Shown: piece after piece, positions 14,501 through 27,439 of the stretch
Layout of the letters: each line of letters starts with the position of its first letter
Position numbering within the stretch: position 1 is the stretch's first letter
Source: Nemertoderma westbladi
Lineage: Eukaryota; Xenacoelomorpha; Nemertodermatida; Nemertodermatidae
Reading direction: 5' to 3'
Assembly: GCA_032718475.1 (NCBI GenBank)
Contig: JAUCBJ010009062.1
Coordinates: 55,837 to 119,836, forward strand
DNA length: 64,000 nt
Program-made: the position numbers and the translations under genes
The notes under the pieces: model-generated
What the model was told of the DNA's origin: nothing
What the model saw: the letters and a program-made list of their open reading frames with translations, nothing else
Database searches by the model: none

Positions 14501-17500
14501 AAGGTGTGTTTGTAAGGATGCAGTTAGTAATCGCATAAGGTGTGTTTGTAAGGATGCAGTTAGTAATCGCATAAGGTGTGTTTGTAAGGATGCAGTTAGT
14601 AATCGCATAAGGTGTGTTTGTAAGGATGCAGTTAGTAATCGCATAAGGTGTGTTTGTAAGGATGCAGTTAGTAATCGCATAAGGTGTGTTTGTAAGGATG
14701 CAGTTAGTAATCGCATAAGGTGTGTTTGTAAGGATGCAGTTAGTAATCGCATAAGGTGCGTTTGTAAGGATGCAGTTCAGTGACTCCAGTAATCGCATAA
14801 GGTGCGTTTGTAAGGCTGCAGTTCAGTGACTCCAGTAATCGCATAAGGTTTGTTTGTAAGGATGCAGTTCAGTGATAGTAATCGCATAAGGTGTGTTTGT
14901 AAGGATGCAGTTAGTAATCGCATAAGGTTTGTTTGTAAGGATGCAGTTAGTAATCGCATAAGGTGTGTTTGTAAGGATGCAGTTAGTAATCGCATAAGGT
15001 GTGTTTGTAAAGATGCAGTTAGTAATCGCATAAGGTGTGTTTGTAAGGATGCAGTTAGTAATCGCATAAGGTGTGTTTGTAAGGATGCAGTTAGTAATCG
15101 CATAAGGTGTGTTTGTAAGGATGCAGTTAGTAATCGCATAAGGTGTGTTTGTAAGGATGCAGTTAGTAATCGCATAAGGTGTGTTTGTAAGGATGCAGTT
15201 AGTAATCGCATAAGGTGTGTTTGTAAGGATGCAGTTAGTAATCGCATAAGGTGTGTTTGTAAGGATGCAGTTAGTAATCGCATAAGGTGTGTTTGTAAGG
15301 ATGCAGTTAGTAATCGCATAAGGTGTGTTTGTAAGGATGCAGTTCAGTGATAGTAATCGCATAAGGTGTGTTTGTAAGGATGCAGTTCAGTGATAGTAAT
15401 CGCATAAGGTGTGTTTGTAAGGATGCAGTTCAGTGATAGTAATCGCATAAGGTGTGTTTGTAAGGATGCAGTTAGTAATCGCATAAGGTGTGTTTGTAAG
15501 GATGCAGTTAGTAATCGCATAAGGTGTGTTTGTAAGGATGCAGTTAGTAATCGCATAAGGTGTGTTTGTAAGGATGCAGTTAGTAATCGCATAAGGTGTG
15601 TTTGTAAGGATGCAGTTAGTAATCGCATAAGGTGTGTTTGTAAGGATGCAGTTAGTAATCGCATAAGGTGTGTTTGTAAGGATGCAGTTAGTAATCGCAT
15701 AAGGTGTGTTTGTAAGGATGCAGTTCAGTGATAGTAATCGCATAAGGTGTGTTTGTAAGGATGCAGTTAGTAATCGCATAAGGTGTGTTTGTAAGGATGC
15801 AGTTAGTAATCGCATAAGGTGTGTTTGTAAGGATGCAGTTAGTAATCGCATAAGGTGTGTTTGTAAGGATGCAGTTCAGTGATAGTAATCGCATAAGGTG
15901 TGTTTGTAAGGATGCAGTTAGTAATCGCATAAGGTGTGTTTGTAAGGATGCAGTTAGTAATCGCATAAGGTGTGTTTGTAAGGATGCAGTTAGTAATCGC
16001 ATAAGGTGTGTTTGTAAGGATGCAGTTAGTAATCGCATAAGGTGTGTTTGTAAAGATGCAGTTAGTAATCGCATAAGGTGTGTTTGTAAGGATGCAGTTA
16101 GTAATCGCATAAGGTGTGTTTGTAAGGATGCAGTTAGTAATCGCATAAGGTGTGTTTGTAAGGATGCAGTTAGTAATCGCATAAGGTGTGTTTGTAAGGA
16201 TGCAGTTAGTAATCGCATAAGGTGTGTTTGTAAGGATGCAGTTAGTAATCGCATAAGGTGTGTTTGTAAGGATGCAGTTCAGTGATAGTAATCGCATAAG
16301 GTGTGTTTGTAAGGATGCAGTTCAGTGATAGTAATCGCATAAGGTGTGTTTGTAAGGATGCAGTTCAGTGATAGTAATCGCATAAGGTGTGTTTGTAAGG
16401 ATGCAGTTCAGTGATAGTAATCGCATAAGGTGTGTTTGTAAGGATGCAGTTAGTAATCGCATAAGGTGTGTTTGTAAGGATGCAGTTAGTAATCGCATAA
16501 GGTGTGTTTGTAAGGATGCAGTTCAGTGATAGTAATCGCATAAGGTGTGTTTGTAAGGATGCAGTTCAGTGATAGTAATCGCATAAGGTGTGTTTGTAAG
16601 GATGCAGTTCAGTGATAGTAATCGCATAAGGTGTGTTTGTAAGGATGCAGTTAGTAATCGCATAAGGTGTGTTTGTAAGGATGCAGTTAGTAATCGCATA
16701 AGGTGTGTTTGTAAGGATGCAGTTAGTAATCGCATAAGGTGTGTTTGTAAGGATGCAGTTAGTAATCGCATAAGGTGTGTTTGTAAGGATGCAGTTCAGT
16801 GATAGTAATCGCATAAGGTGTGTTTGTAAGGATGCAGTTCAGTGATAGTAATCGCATAAGGTGTGTTTGTAAGGATGCAGTTCAGTGATAGTAATCGCAT
16901 AAGGTGTGTTTGTAAGGATGCAGTTAGTAATCGCATAAGGTGTGTTTGTAAGGATGCAGTTAGTAATCGCATAAGGTGTGTTTGTAAGGATGCAGTTAGT
17001 AATCGCATAAGGTGTGTTTGTAAGGATGCAGTTAGTAATCGCATAAGGTGTGTTTGTAAGGATGCAGTTAGTAATCGCATAAGGTGTGTTTGTAAGGCTG
17101 CAGTTCAGTGATAGTAATCGCATAAGGTGTGTTTGTAAGGATGTAGTTCAGTGATAGTAATCGCATAAGGTGTGTTTGTAAGGATGTAGTTCAGTGATAG
17201 TAATCGCATAAGGTGTGTTTGTAAGGATGTAGTTCAGTGATAGTAATCGCATAAGGTGTGTTTGTAAGGATGTAGTTCAGTGATAGTAATCGCATAAGGT
17301 GTGTTTGTAAGGATGTAGTTCAGTGATAGTAATCGCATAAGGTGTGTTTGTAAGGATGCAGTTAGTAATCGCATAAGGTGTGTTTGTAAGGATGCAGTTA
17401 GTAATCGCATAAGGTGTGTTTGTAAGGATGCAGTTAGTAATCGCATAAGGTGTGTTTGTAAGGATGCAGTTAGTAATCGCATAAGGTGTGTTTGTAAGGA

Positions 17501-18129
17501 TGCAGTTAGTAATCGCATAAGGTGTGTTTGTAAGGATGCAGTTAGTAATCGCATAAGGTGTGTTTGTAAGGATGCAGTTAGTAATCGCATAAGGTGTGTT
17601 TGTAAGGATGCAGTTAGTAATCGCATAAGGTGCGTTTGTAAGGCTGCAGTTCAGTGACTCCAGTAATCGCATAAGGTGTGTTTGTAAGGATGCAGTTAGT
17701 AATCGCATAAGGTGTGTTTGTAAGGATGCAGTTAGTAATCGCATAAGGTGTGTTTGTAAGGATGCAGTTAGTAATCGCATAAGGTGTGTTTGTAAGGATG
17801 CAGTTAGTAATCGCATAAGGTGTGTTTGTAAGGATGCAGTTAGTAATCGCATAAGGTGTGTTTGTAAGGATGCAGTTAGTAATCGCATAAGGTGTGTTTG
17901 TAAGGATGCAGTTAGTAATCGCATAAGGTGTGTTTGTAAGGATGCAGTTAGTAATCGCATAAGGTGTGTTTGTAAGGATGCAGTTAGTAATCGCATAAGG
18001 TGTGTTTGTAAGGAGTGCAGTGTAGTAATCGCATAAGGTGTGTTTGTAAGGATGTAGTTCAGTGATAGTAATCGCATAAGGTGTGTTTGTAAGGATGTAG
18101 TTCAGTGATAGTAATCGCATAAGGTGTGT

Positions 18130-21100
18130 TTGTAAGGATGTAGTTCAGTGATAGTAATCGCATAAGGTGTGTTTGTAAGGATGCAGTTAGTAATCGCATA
18201 AGGTGTGTTTGTAAGGATGCAGTTAGTAATCGCATAAGGTGTGTTTGTAAGGATGCAGTTAGTAATCGCATAAGGTGTGTTTGTAAGGATGCAGTTAGTA
18301 ATCGCATAAGGTGTGTTTGTAAGGATGCAGTTCAGTGATAGTAATCGCATAAGGTGTGTTTGTAAGGATGCAGTTCAGTGATAGTAATCGCATAAGGTGT
18401 GTTTGTAAGGATGCAGTTAGTAATCGCATAAGGTGTGTTTGTAAGGATGCAGTTCAGTGATAGTAATCGCATAAGGTGTGTTTGTAAGGATGCAGTTAGT
18501 AATCGCATAAGGTGTGTTTGTAAGGATGCAGTTAGTAATCGCATAAGGTGTGTTTGTAAGGATGCAGTTAGTAATCGCATAAGGTGTGTTTGTAAGGATG
18601 CAGTTCAGTGATAGTAATCGCATAAGGTGTGTTTGTAAGGATGCAGTTAGTAATCGCATAAGGTGTGTTTGTAAGGATGCAGTTAGTAATCGCATAAGGT
18701 GTGTTTGTAAGGATGCAGTTAGTAATCGCATAAGGTGTGTTTGTAAGGATGCAGTTCAGTGATAGTAATCGCATAAGGTGTGTTTGTAAGGATGCAGTTA
18801 GTAATCGCATAAGGTGTGTTTGTAAGGATGCAGTTAGTAATCGCATAAGGTGTGTTTGTAAGGATGCAGATAGTAATCGCATAAGGTGTGTTTGTAAGGA
18901 TGCAGTTCAGTGATAGTAATCGCATAAGGTGTGTTTGTAAGGATGCAGTTAGTAATCGCATAAGGTGTGTTTGTAAGGATGCAGTTAGTAATCGCATAAG
19001 GTGTGTTTGTAAGGATGCAGTTCAGTGATAGTAATCGCATAAGGTGTGTTTGTAAGGATGCAGTTAGTAATCACATAAGGTGTGTTTGTAAGGATGCAGT
19101 TAGTAATCGCATAAGGTGTGTTTGTAAGGATGCAGTTAGTAATCGCATAAGGTGTGTTTGTAAGGATGCAGTTAGTAATCGCATAAGGTGTGTTTGTAAG
19201 GCTGCAGTTCAGTGATAGTAATCGCATAAGGTGTGATTGTAAGGATGTAGTTCAGTGATAGTAATCGCATAAGGTGTGTTTGTAAGGATGTAGTTCAGTG
19301 ATAGTAATCGCATAAGGTGTGTTTGTAAGGATGCAGTTAGTAATCGCATAAGGTGTGTTTGTAAGGATGCAGTTAGTAATCGCATAAGGTGTGTTTGTAA
19401 GGATGTAGTTCAGTGATAGTAATCGCATAAGGTGTGTTTGTAAGGATGTAGTTCAGTGATAGTAATCGCATAAGGTGTGTTTGTAAGGATGTAGTTCAGT
19501 GATAGTAATCGCATAAGGTGTGTTTGTAAGGATGCAGTTAGTAATCGCATAAGGTGTGTTTGTAAGGATGCAGTTAGTAATCGCATAAGGTGTGTTTGTA
19601 AGGATGCAGTTAGTAATCGCATAAGGTGTGTTTGTAAGGATGTAGTTCAGTGATAGTAATCGCATAAGGTGTGTTTGTAAGGCTGCAGTTCAGTGATAGT
19701 AATCGCATAAGGTGTGTTTGTAAGGATGTAGTTCAGTGATAGTAATCGCATAAGGTGTGTTTGTAAGGATGCAGTTAGTAATCGCATAAGGTGTGTTTGT
19801 AAGGATGCAGTTAGTAATCGCATAAGGTGTGTTTGTAAGGATGCAGTTAGTAATCGCATAAGGTGTGTTTGTAAGGATGCAGTTCAGTGACTCCAGTAAT
19901 CGCATAAGGTGTGTTTGTAAGGATGCAGTTAGTAATCGCATAAGGTGTGTTTGTAAGGATGCAGTTAGTAATCGCATAAGGTGTGTTTGTAAGGATGTAG
20001 TTCAGTGATAGTAATCGCATAAGGTGTGTTTGTAAGGATGTAGTTCAGTGATAGTAATCGCATAAGGTGTGTTTGTAAGGATGTAGTTCAGTGATAGTAA
20101 TCGCATAAGGTGTGTTTGTAAGGATGCAGTTAGTAATCGCATAAGGTGTGTTTGTAAGGATGCAGTTAGTAATCGCATAAGGTGTGTTTGTAAGGATGCA
20201 GTTAGTAATCGCATAAGGTGTGTTTGTAAGGATGTAGTTCAGTGATAGTAATCGCATAAGGTGTGTTTGTAAGGCTGCAGTTCAGTGATAGTAATCGCAT
20301 AAGGTGTGTTTGTAAGGATGTAGTTCAGTGATAGTAATCGCATAAGGTGTGTTTGTAAGGATGCAGTTAGTAATCGCATAAGGTGTGTTTGTAAGGATGC
20401 AGTTAGTAATCGCATAAGGTGTGTTTGTAAGGATGCAGTTAGTAATCGCATAAGGTGTGTTTGTAAGGATGCAGTTAGTAATCGCATAAGGTGTGTTTGT
20501 AAGGCTGCAGTTCAGTGACTCCAGTAATCGCATAAGGTGTGTTTGTAAGGATGCAGTTAGTAATCGCATAAGGTGTGTTTGTAAGGATGCAGTTAGTAAT
20601 CGCATAAGGTGTGTTTGTAAGGATGCAGTTAGTAATCGCATAAGGTGTGTTTGTAAGGATGCAGTTAGTAATCGCATAAGGTGTGTTTGTAAGGATGCAG
20701 TTAGTAATCGCATAAGGTGTGTTTGTAAGGATGCAGTTAGTAATCGCATAAGGTGTGTTTGTAAGGATGCAGTTAGTAATCGCATAAGGTGTGTTTGTAA
20801 GGATGCAGTTAGTAATCGCATAAGGTGTGTTTGTAAGGATGTAGTTCAGTGATAGTAATCGCATAAGGCGTGTTTGTAAGGCTGTAGTTCAGTGATAGTA
20901 ATCGCATAAGGTGTGTTTGTAAGGCTGCAGTTCAGTGATAGTAATCGCATAAGGTGTGTTTGTAAGGATGCAGTTAGTAATCGCATAAGGTGTGTTTGTA
21001 AGGATGCAGTTAGTAATCGCATAAGGTGTGTTTGTAAGGATGCAGTTAGTAATCGCATAAGGTGTGTTTGTAAGGCTGCAGTTCAGTGATAGTAATCGCA

Positions 21101-24100
21101 TAAGGTGTGTTTGTAAGGATGTAGTTCAGTGATAGTAATCGCATAAGGTGTGTTTGTAAGGATGCAGTTAGTAATCGCATAAGGTGTGTTTGTAAGGATG
21201 CAGTTAGTAATCGCATAAGGTGTGTTTGTAAGGATGCAGTTAGTAATCGCATAAGGTGTGTTTGTAAGGATGCAGTTAGTAATCGCATAAGGTGTGTTTG
21301 TAAGGATGCAGTTCAGTGATAGTAATCGCATAAGGTGTGTTTGTAAGGATGCAGTTCAGTGATAGTAATCGCATAAGGTGTGTTTGTAAGGATGCAGTTA
21401 GTAATCGCATAAGGTGTGTTTGTAAGGATGCAGTTCAGTGATAGTAATCGCATAAGGTGTGTTTGTAAGGATGCAGTTAGTAATCGCATAAGGTGTGTTT
21501 GTAAGGATGCAGTTAGTAATCGCATAAGGTGTGTTTGTAAGGATGCAGTTAGTAATCGCATAAGGTGTGTTTGTAAGGATGCAGTTCAGTGATAGTAATC
21601 GCATAAGGTGTGTTTGTAAGGATGCAGTTAGTAATCGCATAAGGTGTGTTTGTAAGGATGCAGTTAGTAATCGCATAAGGTGTGTTTGTAAGGATGCAGT
21701 TAGTAATCGCATAAGGTGTGTTTGTAAGGATGCAGTTCAGTGATAGTAATCGCATAAGGTGTGTTTGTAAGGATGCAGTTAGTAATCGCATAAGGTGTGT
21801 TTGTAAGGATGCAGTTAGTAATCGCATAAGGTGTGTTTGTAAGGATGCAGATAGTAATCGCATAAGGTGTGTTTGTAAGGATGCAGTTCAGTGATAGTAA
21901 TCGCATAAGGTGTGTTTGTAAGGATGCAGTTAGTAATCGCATAAGGTGTGTTTGTAAGGATGCAGTTCAGTGATAGTAATCGCATAAGGTGTGTTTGTAA
22001 GGATGCAGTTAGTAATCGCATAAGGTGTGTTTGTAAGGATGCAGTTAGTAATCGCATAAGGTGTGTTTGTAAGGATGCAGTTAGTAATCGCATAAGGTGT
22101 GTTTGTAAGGATGCAGTTAGTAATCGCATAAGGTGTGTTTGTAAGGCTGCAGTTCAGTGATAGTAATCGCATAAGGTGTGATTGTAAGGATGTAGTTCAG
22201 TGATAGTAATCGCATAAGGTGTGTTTGTAAGGATGTAGTTCAGTGATAGTAATCGCATAAGGTGTGTTTGTAAGGATGCAGTTAGTAATCGCATAAGGTG
22301 TGTTTGTAAGGATGCAGTTAGTAATCGCATAAGGTGTGTTTGTAAGGATGTAGTTCAGTGATAGTAATCGCATAAGGTGTGTTTGTAAGGATGTAGTTCA
22401 GTGATAGTAATCGCATAAGGTGTGTTTGTAAGGATGTAGTTCAGTGATAGTAATCGCATAAGGTGTGTTTGTAAGGATGCAGTTAGTAATCGCATAAGGT
22501 GTGTTTGTAAGGATGCAGTTAGTAATCGCATAAGGTGTGTTTGTAAGGATGCAGTTAGTAATCGCATAAGGTGTGTTTGTAAGAATGTAGTTCAGTGATA
22601 GTAATCGCATAAGGTGTGTTTGTAAGGCTGCAGTTCAGTGATAGTAATCGCATAAGGTGTGTTTGTAAGGATGTAGTTCAGTGATAGTAATCGCATAAGG
22701 TGTGTTTGTAAGGATGCAGTTAGTAATCGCATAAGGTGTGTTTGTAAGGATGCAGTTAGTAATCGCATAAGGTGTGTTTGTAAGGATGCAGTTAGTAATC
22801 GCATAAGGTGTGTTTGTAAGGATGCAGTTCAGTGACTCCAGTAATCGCATAAGGTGTGTTTGTAAGGATGCAGTTAGTAATCGCATAAGGTGTGTTTGTA
22901 AGGATGCAGTTAGTAATCGCATAAGGTGTGTTTGTAAGGATGTAGTTCAGTGATAGTAATCGCATAAGGTGTGTTTGTAAGGATGTAGTTCAGTGATAGT
23001 AATCGCATAAGGTGTGTTTGTAAGGATGTAGTTCAGTGATAGTAATCGCATAAGGTGTGTTTGTAAGGATGCAGTTAGTAATCGCATAAGGTGTGTTTGT
23101 AAGGATGCAGTTAGTAATCGCATAAGGTGTGTTTGTAAGGATGCAGTTAGTAATCGCATAAGGTGTGTTTGTAAGGATGTAGTTCAGTGATAGTAATCGC
23201 ATAAGGTGTGTTTGTAAGGCTGCAGTTCAGTGATAGTAATCGCATAAGGTGTGTTTGTAAGGATGTAGTTCAGTGATAGTAATCGCATAAGGTGTGTTTG
23301 TAAGGATGCAGTTAGTAATCGCATAAGGTGTGTTTGTAAGGATGCAGTTAGTAATCGCATAAGGTGTGTTTGTAAGGATGCAGTTAGTAATCGCATAAGG
23401 TGTGTTTGTAAGGATGCAGTTAGTAATCGCATAAGGTGTGTTTGTAAGGCTGCAGTTCAGTGACTCCAGTAATCGCATAAGGTGTGTTTGTAAGGATGCA
23501 GTTAGTAATCGCATAAGGTGTGTTTGTAAGGATGCAGTTAGTAATCGCATAAGGTGTGTTTGTAAGGATGCAGTTAGTAATCGCATAAGGTGTGTTTGTA
23601 AGGATGCAGTTAGTAATCGCATAAGGTGTGTTTGTAAGGATGCAGTTAGTAATCGCATAAGGTGTGTTTGTAAGGATGCAGTTAGTAATCGCATAAGGTG
23701 TGTTTGTAAGGATGCAGTTAGTAATCGCATAAGGTGTGTTTGTAAGGATGCAGTTAGTAATCGCATAAGGTGTGTTTGTAAGGATGTAGTTCAGTGATAG
23801 TAATCGCATAAGGTGTGTTTGTAAGGCTGTAGTTCAGTGATAGTAATCGCATAAGGTGTGTTTGTAAGGCTGCAGTTCAGTGATAGTAATCGCATAAGGT
23901 GTGTTTGTAAGGATGCAGTTAGTAATCGCATAAGGTGTGTTTGTAAGGATGCAGTTAGTAATCGCATAAGGTGTGTTTGTAAGGATGCAGTTAGTAATCG
24001 CATAAGGTGTGTTTGTAAGGCTGCAGTTCAGTGATAGTAATCGCATAAGGTGTGTTTGTAAGGATGTAGTTCAGTGATAGTAATCGCATAAGGTGTGTTT

Positions 24101-24245
24101 GTAAGGATGCAGTTAGTAATCGCATAAGGTGTGTTTGTAAGGATGCAGTTAGTAATCGCATAAGGTGTGTTTGTAAGGATGCAGTTAGTAATCGCATAAG
24201 GTGTGTTTGTAAGGATGCAGTTAGTAATCGCATAAGGTGTGTTTG
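18130..24245 (+). repeat. 2.95-kb tandem duplication inside the satellite
   Basis: The unit order and private variants of about 18130-21300 recur about 2945-2981 bp downstream. Shared private changes include GCAGATAG (18870 and 21851, offset 2981) and GTGTGATTGTAAGG (19236 and 22181, offset 2945). The offset changes by exactly 36 bp between these markers, so one 36-mer was lost or gained. Only a few differences are visible (ATCACAT near 19073 in the first copy, GGCGTGTTT near 20868 in the first copy, AAGAATG near 22572 in the second), so the duplication is young. Many 43-mers in this stretch carry GATGTAGTT or GGCTGCAGTT. Confidence 0.85.
19410..20487 (+). repeat. 592-bp duplication nested in the 2.95-kb repeat
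   Basis: The unit order from 19410 onward recurs from 20002 (offset 592), including GATGTAGTT triplets followed by three plain 36-mers and a GGCTGCAG unit. It recurs again in the second 2.95-kb copy (from 22355 and 22947). This shows at least two nested rounds of duplication. Confidence 0.75.
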
Positions 24246-24257
24246 TAAGGATGTAGT

Positions 24258-24945
24258 TCAGTGATAGTAATCGCATAAGGTGTGTTTGTAAGGCTGCAGT
24301 TCAGTGATAGTAATCGCATAAGGTGTGTTTGTAAGGATGTAGTTCAGTGATAGTAATCGCATAAGGTGTGTTTGTAAGGATGCAGTTAGTAATCGCATAA
24401 GGTGTGTTTGTAAGGATGCAGTTAGTAATCGCATAAGGTGTGTTTGTAAGGATGCAGTTAGTAATCGCATAAGGTGTGTTTGTAAGGATGCAGTTAGTAA
24501 TCGCATAAGGTGTGTTTGTAAGGCTGCAGTTCAGTGACTCCAGTAATCGCATAAGGTGTGTTTGTAAGGATGCAGTTAGTAATCGCATAAGGTGTGTTTG
24601 TAAGGATGCAGTTAGTAATCGCATAAGGTGTGTTTGTAAGGATGTAGTTCAGTGATAGTAATCGCATAAGGTGTGTTTGTAAGGCTGCAGTTCAGTGATA
24701 GTAATCGCATAAGGTGTGTTTGTAAGGATGTAGTTCAGTGATAGTAATCGCATAAGGTGTGTTTGTAAGGATGCAGTTAGTAATCGCATAAGGTGTGTTT
24801 GTAAGGATGCAGTTAGTAATCGCATAAGGTGTGTTTGTAAGGATGCAGTTAGTAATCGCATAAGGTGTGTTTGTAAGGATGCAGTTAGTAATCGCATAAG
24901 GTGTGTTTGTAAGGCTGCAGTTCAGTGACTCCAGTAATCGCATAA
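24258..24945 (+). repeat. 391-bp higher-order repeat
   Basis: Two adjacent cassettes are 391 bp apart (24258 and 24649; 24301 and 24692). The length equals one 46-mer, three 43-mers and six 36-mers. Confidence 0.75.
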
Positions 24946-27439
24946 GGTGTGTTTGTAAGGATGCAGTTAGTAATCGCATAAGGTGTGTTTGTAAGGATGC
25001 AGTTCAATGATAGTAATCGCATAAGGTGTGTTTGTAAGGATGCAGTTCAATGATAGTAATCGCATAAGGTGTGTTTGTAAGGATGCAGTTAGTAATCGCA
25101 TAAGGTGTGTTTGTAAGGATGCAGTTAGTAATTGCATAAGGTGTGTTTGTAAGGATGCAGTTAGTAATCGCATAAGGTGTGTTTGTAAGGATGCAGTTAG
25201 TAATCGCATACGGTGTGTTTGTAAGGATGCAGTTAGTAATCGCATAAGGTGTGTTTGTAAGGATGCAGTTAGTAATTGCATAAGGTGTGTTTGTAAGGAT
25301 GCAGTTAGTAATCGCATAAGGTGTGTTTGTAAGGATGCAGTTAGTAATCGCATAAGGTGTGTTTGTAAGGATGCAGTTAGTAATCGCATAAGGTGTGTTT
25401 GTAAGGATGCAGTTAGTAATCGCATAAGGTGTGTTTGTAAGGATGCAGTTAGTAATCGCATAAGGTGTGTTTGTAAGGATGCAGTTAGTAATCGCATAAG
25501 GTGTGTTTGTAAGGATGCAGTTAGTAATCGCATAAGGTGTGTTTGTAAGGATGCAGTTAGTAATCGCATAAGGTGTGTTTGTAAGGATGCAGTTCAGTGA
25601 TAGTAATCGCATAAGGTGTGTTTGTAAGGATGCAGTTAGTAATCGCATAAGGTGTGTTTGTAAGGATGCAGTTAGTAATCGCATAAGGTGTGTTTGTAAG
25701 GATGCAGTTAGTAATCGCATAAGGTGTGTTTGTAAGGATGCAGTTAGTAATCGCATAAGGTGTGTTTGTAAGGATGCAGTTAGTAATCGCATAAGGTGTG
25801 TTTGTAAGGATGCAGTTAGTAATCGCATAAGGTGTGTTTGTAAGGATGCAGTTAGTAATCGCATAAGGTGTGTTTGTAAGGATGCAGTTAGTAATCGCAT
25901 AAGGTGTGTTTGTAAGGATGCAGTTAGTAATCGCATAAGGTGTGTTTGTAAGGATGCAGTTAGTAATCGCATAAGGTGTGTTTGTAAGGATGCAGTTAGT
26001 AATCGCATAAGGTGTGTTTGTAAGGATGCAGTTAGTAATCGCATAAGGTGTGTTTGTAAGGATGCAGTTAGTAATCGCATAAGGTGCGTTTGTAAGGATG
26101 CAGTTAGTAATCGCATAAGGTGCGTTTGTAAGGATGCAGTTCAGTGATAGTAATGGCATAAGGTGTGTTTGTAAGGATGCAGTTCAGTGATAGTAATCGC
26201 ATACGGTGTGTTTGTAAGGATGCAGTTCAGTGATAGTAATCGCATAAGGTGTGTTTGTAAGGATGCAGTTAGTAATCGCATAAGGTGTGTTTGTAAGGAT
26301 GCAGTTAGTAATCGCATAAGGTGCGTTTGTAAGGATGCAGTTAGTAATCGCATAAGGTGCGTTTGTAAGGATGCAGTTCAGTGATAGTAATGGCATAAGG
26401 TGTGTTTGTAAGGATGCAGTTCAGTGATAGTAATCGCATACGGTGTGTTTGTAAGGATGCAGTTCAGTGATAGTAATCGCATAAGGTGTGTTTGTAAGGA
26501 TGCAGTTAGTAATCGCATAAGGTGTGTTTGTAAGGATGCAGTTAGTAATCGCATAAGGTGTGTTTGTAAGGATGTAGTTAGTAATCGCATAAGGTGCGTT
26601 TGTAAGGATGCAGTTCAGTGATAGTAATCGCATACGGTGTGTTTGTAAGGATGCAGTTCAGTGATAGTAATCGCATAAGGTGTGTTTGTAAGGATGCAGT
26701 TAGTAATCGCATAAGGTGTGTTTGTAAGGATGCAGTTAGTAATCGCATAAGGTGTGTTTGTAAGGATGTAGTTAGTAATCGCATAAGGTGCGTTTGTAAG
26801 GCTGCAGTTCAGTGACTCCAGTAATCGCATAAGGTGTGTTTGTAAGGATGCAGTTAGTAATCGCATAAGGTGTGTTTGTAAGGATGCAGTTAGTAATCGC
26901 ATAAGGTGTGTTTGTAAGGATGCAGTTAGTAATCGCATAAGGTGCGTTTGTAAGGATGCAGTTCAGTGATAGTAATCGCATAAGGTGTGTTTGTAAGGAT
27001 GCAGTTCAGTGATAGTAATCGCATAAGGTGTGTTTGTAAGGATGCAGTTAGTAATCGCATAAGGTGCGTTTGTAAGGATGCAGTTAGTAATCGCATAAGG
27101 TGCGTTTGTAAGGATGCAGTTCAGTGATAGTAATCGCATAAGGTGTGTTTGTAAGGATGCAGTTAGTAATCGCATAAGGTGCGTTTGTAAGGATGCAGTT
27201 AGTAATCGCATAAGGTGCGTTTGTAAGGATGCAGTTCAGTGATAGTAATCGCATAAGGTGTGTTTGTAAGGATGCAGTTAGTAATCGCATAAGGTGTGTT
27301 TGTAAGGATGCAGTTCAGTGATAGTAATCGCATAAGGTGTGTTTGTAAGGATGCAGTTAGTAATCGCATAAGGTGTATTTGTAAGGATGCAGTTCAGTGA
27401 TAGTAATCGCATAAGGTGCGTTTGTAAGGATGCAGTTCA

